Both the position numbers and the translations under genes were made by a program. The notes under the pieces were generated by a model. It did not search any database. It was not told the DNA's origin and saw nothing but the letters and a program-made list of their open reading frames with translations. A stretch of DNA of 64,000 nucleotides from the NCBI GenBank assembly GCA_018292915.2, contig JACVVK020000455.1, positions 353,501-417,500 on the forward strand. The letters are read 5' to 3'. Positions 59,840-64,000 of the stretch are shown here, piece after piece (within the stretch, counting starts at the first letter, position 1; the number at the start of each line of letters is the position of its first letter). The DNA is from Batillaria attramentaria (lineage: Eukaryota > Mollusca > Gastropoda > Batillariidae).

Positions 59840-61124
59840 GTTTGTTTGTTTGGGTGTTTGTAACCTTACATTACGCTGGTATTCATTCTTTTATATACTG
59901 ATGCTTATTCGTCCATGTCCGAGTAGGGGGTCAAAGCAAACACAATCTTTGAACCTTTGAATCGGTGATGGTTACATGACCACTTTAGCCACAGAACACC
60001 AATTTTCAACAGGGGTAATCTCCCGCGTCCTTGTGCGTGCCACCATGCCGGTCTGACTCGCACGGCGAGTCCCCGTCCACCACAACCCTCTTCATGTGAA
60101 AGTCACACGACTCAATAAATCAACGACCCTGGGACAGCGACAGAGTCCAATTCCGCCAGATTTCATTTTCATGTTCGCATCATGATGGATCGGGCACCGT
60201 TAACACTCCAAGCGCCAATCTGTGTCTCGTACCCTTCCAAACAGATATGATTGGAAACGGCTCCTCTCGTCTCCGTCAGGTCCCGGGACCCAAAGATGAA
60301 TGGTTTACTGGTGAAACAAGGTCTCTTGTGTCAGTTGTGTAGACGCTTTTTGGAGGGCCTGGTATGGTATAAATTCTCCGCTCAAAATTCTGCTCGGGCA
60401 TTCTCGACCATCTGTCACATAAACCAAACACTGTGGACGTTCGCAGGGACTTGCTTAAATTTTAATCTGAAATGAAGTGCAGCTACTCAATATTCCATGA
60501 CGTTTGACCTCGGAGGTTTCCATCGCTGGCTATAGCGATCTGTGTGTGTCAATTTAGATAAATCGTGCTATACTCACGATGTGTCGAGCGTCCAGACGGA
60601 GCTTGACCTCCAAAAGATGGATGGGACAAGCGATATGATTGGTCCTTCAGGAGAAGCTTCTGGAGCGTGTCTCAAACTGACACGGTCACCGAGAGTGACC
60701 TTTTCCTGACCCTAGCTGCGGCCATACTTGCAAGGAGAGCTGAAAGAGTTGTTTGGGTGGTTGGTTGGCTTGCAGTTTGGTTAACTGGTTGGTTGGTTGG
60801 TTGGTAAGAAGCATGACGTTTAACGCCCTATTCCACTACGTAAAGGTAACACCAAAGACAAGGCAACAAAGGAACATGCCAGTACTGGCGAAATAATATA
60901 GGACATGCGCCTGTGTTTACGAATAATGATGATGATGATGATGACGATGATGATGATTTCTGGACAAAGACACCAAAAAGGACCTTTGGACCAAGCAGGG
61001 GAAAGAACTGTGCTTGTAAAGGAACGTAATCTTAGATCTACAGATCCAGATCCCAGCACGCGAAGAGAAGAAGAAAAAGATGAGATAGAGAGGGTGGGGT
61101 AGGGCAACTAGAAAGCCAACTGGA
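58560..61124. other. Non-coding stretch
   Basis: GTCT/CT repeat at 58,840-58,895, C-rich 59,331-59,378, CT-flanked SINE, (GTT)n at 59,806-59,837 and GGTT repeats near 60,750-60,805. No gene recognised. Confidence 0.5.
59574..59728 (+). mobile_element. tRNA-Arg-type SINE inside a CT microsatellite
   Basis: More diverged copy (GGGAGCAGGGATAGCCGAAT...GACGTTAAACTCCTAAACATCC) with CT tracts before and after. Confidence 0.85.
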
Positions 61125-61285
61125 TGGTCGTTCCTTTATGCCCGTTTTCACCACATACGGGTGACACCAAAGATTTGGCAACGAGGAAAAATCCAGCACA
61201 AGTTGTTGCCTCCCAGCCGGGATTCGAACTCACGACCATAGCATTGACAGTCCAACGCCCCTCCATCAGGGCTATCCCGGTGTAA
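61125..61285 (-). mobile_element. tRNA-Arg-type SINE, diverged
   Basis: Head at the right end (ACCGGGATAGCCCTGATGG on the minus strand). A second tail-only fragment on the minus strand lies at about 60,812-60,895. Confidence 0.75.
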
Positions 61286-61410
61286 TAAGAGGCCGAGGCA
61301 CTTCCAGCCTTAAGCTGCATTGGGCCGGAACACTTTACGCTTACGCATAAAGCGCCCCGGGACAATGCAGCTTCAACCAGCTCAAAGCTGGACTGAAGAG
61401 CTTTGGTGTA

Positions 61411-61770
61411 GTCCCACTCGGGGCAAAGAATTTTTCCTTCTCGTACGTGGCATCGTTCATTCGGGCCGATCGTTGGGGCTTCTATCCGGGTACTCCGGCT
61501 TCCTCCCCCTCTGTTTTGGAAATGTTCAGCCCACCAAATCTGAAAAATAAATCCAATTCTAAATTCCGAAATTTAAATAGCTGAGCTGACCCTTCGCACC
61601 ACCTGATTGTAATGTGTTTATGTCCTGTGTGTGAGAGAATGCGTGTGATTCACGTGAGCGTGCGTGTTGGGTTCAGTTCGCGGCGCTTTGAGCCGATTCA
61701 TGAAATTGGGTAAAGCGCCTATACAGTACTCATTATTATTATTATGATGATTATTATTATTATTATTAAT
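61411..61770 (+). mobile_element. Second tRNA-derived SINE family, head-truncated
   Basis: Starts at TCCCACTCGGGGCAAAGAAT and ends with (TTA)n. Confidence 0.85.
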
Positions 61771-62940
61771 CGATGTTTGGGAGTTTATCGCTAGTGTTAC
61801 ACCGGCTCCCCAACTAACAGGACAGACTCTGGGGAAACGTTCACTCAAACAGTAACCAAAGAGGGCACCATCCCATCCTCAGTGTCCACAAGCCGCCTGA
61901 CAGTGACGGAACAGCTGCACGTGCACGGGCCACGCGCGCCTCCCCCACGAGCGAGCGGGCGTCTGTCTATGGCATTAGCTTGGTGGAGGGTGTCGGGGGG
62001 TATGTATGCCTGGTGCAATCCCCCGCGGTGGTGATGATGAGTTGGGCATGAGCTCACTGGAACAGATGATTAAACTCATAATTAAACAGCCTGCCAGGTC
62101 TAACTGTTTGCACCGTACGTCACTTTAACGTAATATTTGTAATTGCGTCATTCAGGAAAATATGTCGGAGTCGGTCGGAGGAATGTCCATGGTATGCGGC
62201 TTACAGTTGGTGCTTGACTCTTGCGTCAGTCACAGCGCCAGCACAGTTTCTACTGCAGTATCTCAAAGCCGGCCCATTTCAGCCAGTTTTGAGACCGGAA
62301 CTGAAAATAGCAATTAGGCGATTCCCGAATAAAATCTCGTTTTGCGTTATTTTGAGGGTTCTAAGTAAGATTTACGAAATTTCAACTCTTGTCTCTCCCA
62401 AACATTTCGGCAAGAATGACGACTGCCCCCCCCCCCCTCACCCCCGACCCTCCCCCTTCCAAACACACACCCACACCCACATACACGCACACAAAAACAC
62501 ACATCCACCTTGGCATGAAAAATGTACACTCGTCTTTTCCTTTTTGCGGTCAGAGCCGGTGGCCATCGAACTATATAACTCGTTGTCAAAGATTTCAATA
62601 TCGTCCCGCCGTGCATGAAGACAACTCACGGATGCAAGGTCAAGGTCATCATTCCTACCGCTCCATCAATGCCACAAGTACAAGCAGGCGTAAAAAGCGT
62701 GTGGGGGAGTTGCCTCCGCTTGGCATCAGGGGGCATAACCCTTTGTACAGTCATGCAAGGGAGACCACAAACTCGATTTGTCTTCATGGAGTGGAAGTCA
62801 CCTGACAGTCCAATAATATGAGACTGCACGATGTATCACTGGCAGACACCATGGAGACCGTTATACGCCAAGTTGGTCTAGTTTAATGATGGAGACAAGC
62901 ATACATCTAACCTTTGTATTTTGCTTCTGTACAAAAAAAG
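61770..62940. other. Non-coding stretch
   Basis: C-rich run at 62,425-62,455 and otherwise unique sequence. Open frames are short and unrecognised. Confidence 0.5.
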
Positions 62941-63075
62941 AGGGAGCCGGGATAGCCGCATGGTAGAGCATTCGAATCCCGGCCGGAGCCAAATATTTTT
63001 GCTGACCTTTTTCTGCCCAGTCTTAGATATCACCCTTACATAGTGAAAAAGGACGTTAAACTCCCAAAGACCCAC
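62940..63075 (+). mobile_element. tRNA-Arg-type SINE with internal deletion
   Basis: GGGAGCCGGGATAGCCGCATGGTAGAGCA joins straight to the B box TTCGAATCCCGG, so the anticodon arm is deleted. The normal tail follows. Confidence 0.85.
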
Positions 63076-63116
63076 CCGTCCTGTACCAAAAACTCGAGCA
63101 TCTTCCGGGTTGTATT

Positions 63117-63290
63117 ATTTCATGGAGCGTTGCACTTTCAGTGCTCTGGTCGTGGGTTTGCATCCCGGCTGCCGCCAAATATTTGTACCAGGTTGTTGTT
63201 GTTGTTGTTGTTGCTGTTGTTTTGCTTTGTTTCTCTCGCGCTCCGTCTTTGATATCACCCGTACGTGGAGGACTTTAAACTCCTCCAAAA
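63117..63290 (+). mobile_element. tRNA-Arg-type SINE with GTT expansion
   Basis: The diverged head (GGAGCGTTGCACTTTCAGTGCTC) and body contain (GTT)n. The tail ends GTGGAGGACTTTAAACTCC. Confidence 0.7.
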
Positions 63291-63332
63291 CTACCTCGTC
63301 CTGTATTATTTGTTATTTTTCTTGCTTCTTGT

Positions 63333-63364
<32 letters not shown>

Positions 63365-63724
63365 TATATTCTCTTAGTCAGTTCCAGTAATTTTTTTTAA
63401 TACACACTTAAAACGGGATAATATGAACGACCGAATGCATATCTAACCAATCTTGCTCCAAAGTGAACACCCGATCCCTCGTCCTCTCTGAGTTTCCAGT
63501 CGCCAATGACACTAATATAAAGTGGTTTGCTCATCTCTGTGATGATCCAGAGTTTTTAGCTCCCTTTGTTCCCGAGTGGAATTGGCGGTCTGCAGGATGG
63601 ATTCTGGAACTCTTCAAGCGCAGTAATTAACAATGTCAATAGGGTTCTGCAAGCCGCCCAGGAATTTGTCCCCCGTCGACGTCATTTTCCGGATGGGTCG
63701 TCGCATGCTGGAGCTGTACGATGA

Positions 63725-63776
<52 letters not shown>

Positions 63777-64000
63777 TGCACGCGTTTATGTTGGTGAAAT
63801 AGGAAAGGAGAACGAGTTAGTGGAGACGACGTAAACGAAGGACCCGATCTTAAATCACTCATCACTTTTTTTTTTCCTTTAATTTTATTTCTTTATTATT
63901 TTATTTATTATTTTTGTCTATTATTATTGTTGTTGTTGTTGTTGTTGTTGTTATTTCATTTATTTATCTGTTTATTCAATTTATTTATTTATTTATTTAT
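63290..64000. other. Non-coding right edge
   Basis: (TTTC)n at 63,329-63,364, (CT)n at 63,726-63,773, then T/A-rich TTAT and GTT repeats from 63,865 to the end. No gene recognised. Confidence 0.6.

Overview
The window is a piece of an animal nuclear genome, most probably a marine gastropod or another mollusc. The grounds are split genes with GT/AG introns at consistent phases, a very heavy load of CA/GA/CT microsatellites, many copies of several tRNA-derived SINE families, palindromic MITEs, a LINE fragment and a solo LTR. It also holds two gene types that are expanded in molluscs: glutamate-receptor-like Venus-flytrap proteins and a C1q-domain protein. Species assignment is inference. Nothing looks bacterial, and no CRISPR array or intact tRNA/rRNA gene was seen.

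Left end (about 1-7,000): on the minus strand at 309-559 lies a single exon of a receptor-like gene whose remaining exons would lie off the left edge. A 17-nt minus-strand segment (3890-3906) could be its first exon. The rest is repeats: large CA blocks, a 77-bp minisatellite grown from a SINE tail, and a 280-bp tandem duplication.

Centre-left (7,110-29,166): an 18-exon plus-strand gene reconstructed by splice-site and phase matching. The joined coding length is 4401 nt (1466 residues plus stop) and every exon junction keeps frame. It encodes a signal peptide, two consecutive Venus-flytrap domains of the metabotropic-glutamate-receptor type, a very short Cys segment, one transmembrane helix and a roughly 375-residue Ser/Gly/Pro-rich cytoplasmic tail ending in a PDZ-type motif. 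The cysteine-rich linker and the seven-helix domain of true mGluRs are absent. The minus-strand exon at 309-559 is a paralogue of its exon 2, so the two genes form a head-to-head pair. The introns are full of SINEs, a MITE, a LINE 3' fragment and microsatellites. The 3' flank holds a degenerate minisatellite.

Centre (32,444-36,092): a four-exon plus-strand gene for a 537-residue RING, coiled-coil and C1q protein. It is TRIM-like but has no visible B-box, signal peptide or collagen repeat. Just upstream a 314-bp solo LTR has split a SINE, with a 5-bp target duplication.

Right half (about 36,100-64,000): no convincing protein-coding gene. It holds SINEs (two with clear target-site duplications, three embedded in CT microsatellites), four MITE copies, a 32-bp minisatellite, foldback sequences and long dinucleotide tracts. 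A TATA-like element with a short start codon context near 38,811 is a weak candidate first exon. The two genes show no obvious functional link: one looks like a cell-surface small-ligand receptor, the other like an intracellular ubiquitin ligase with an unusual C1q recognition domain.
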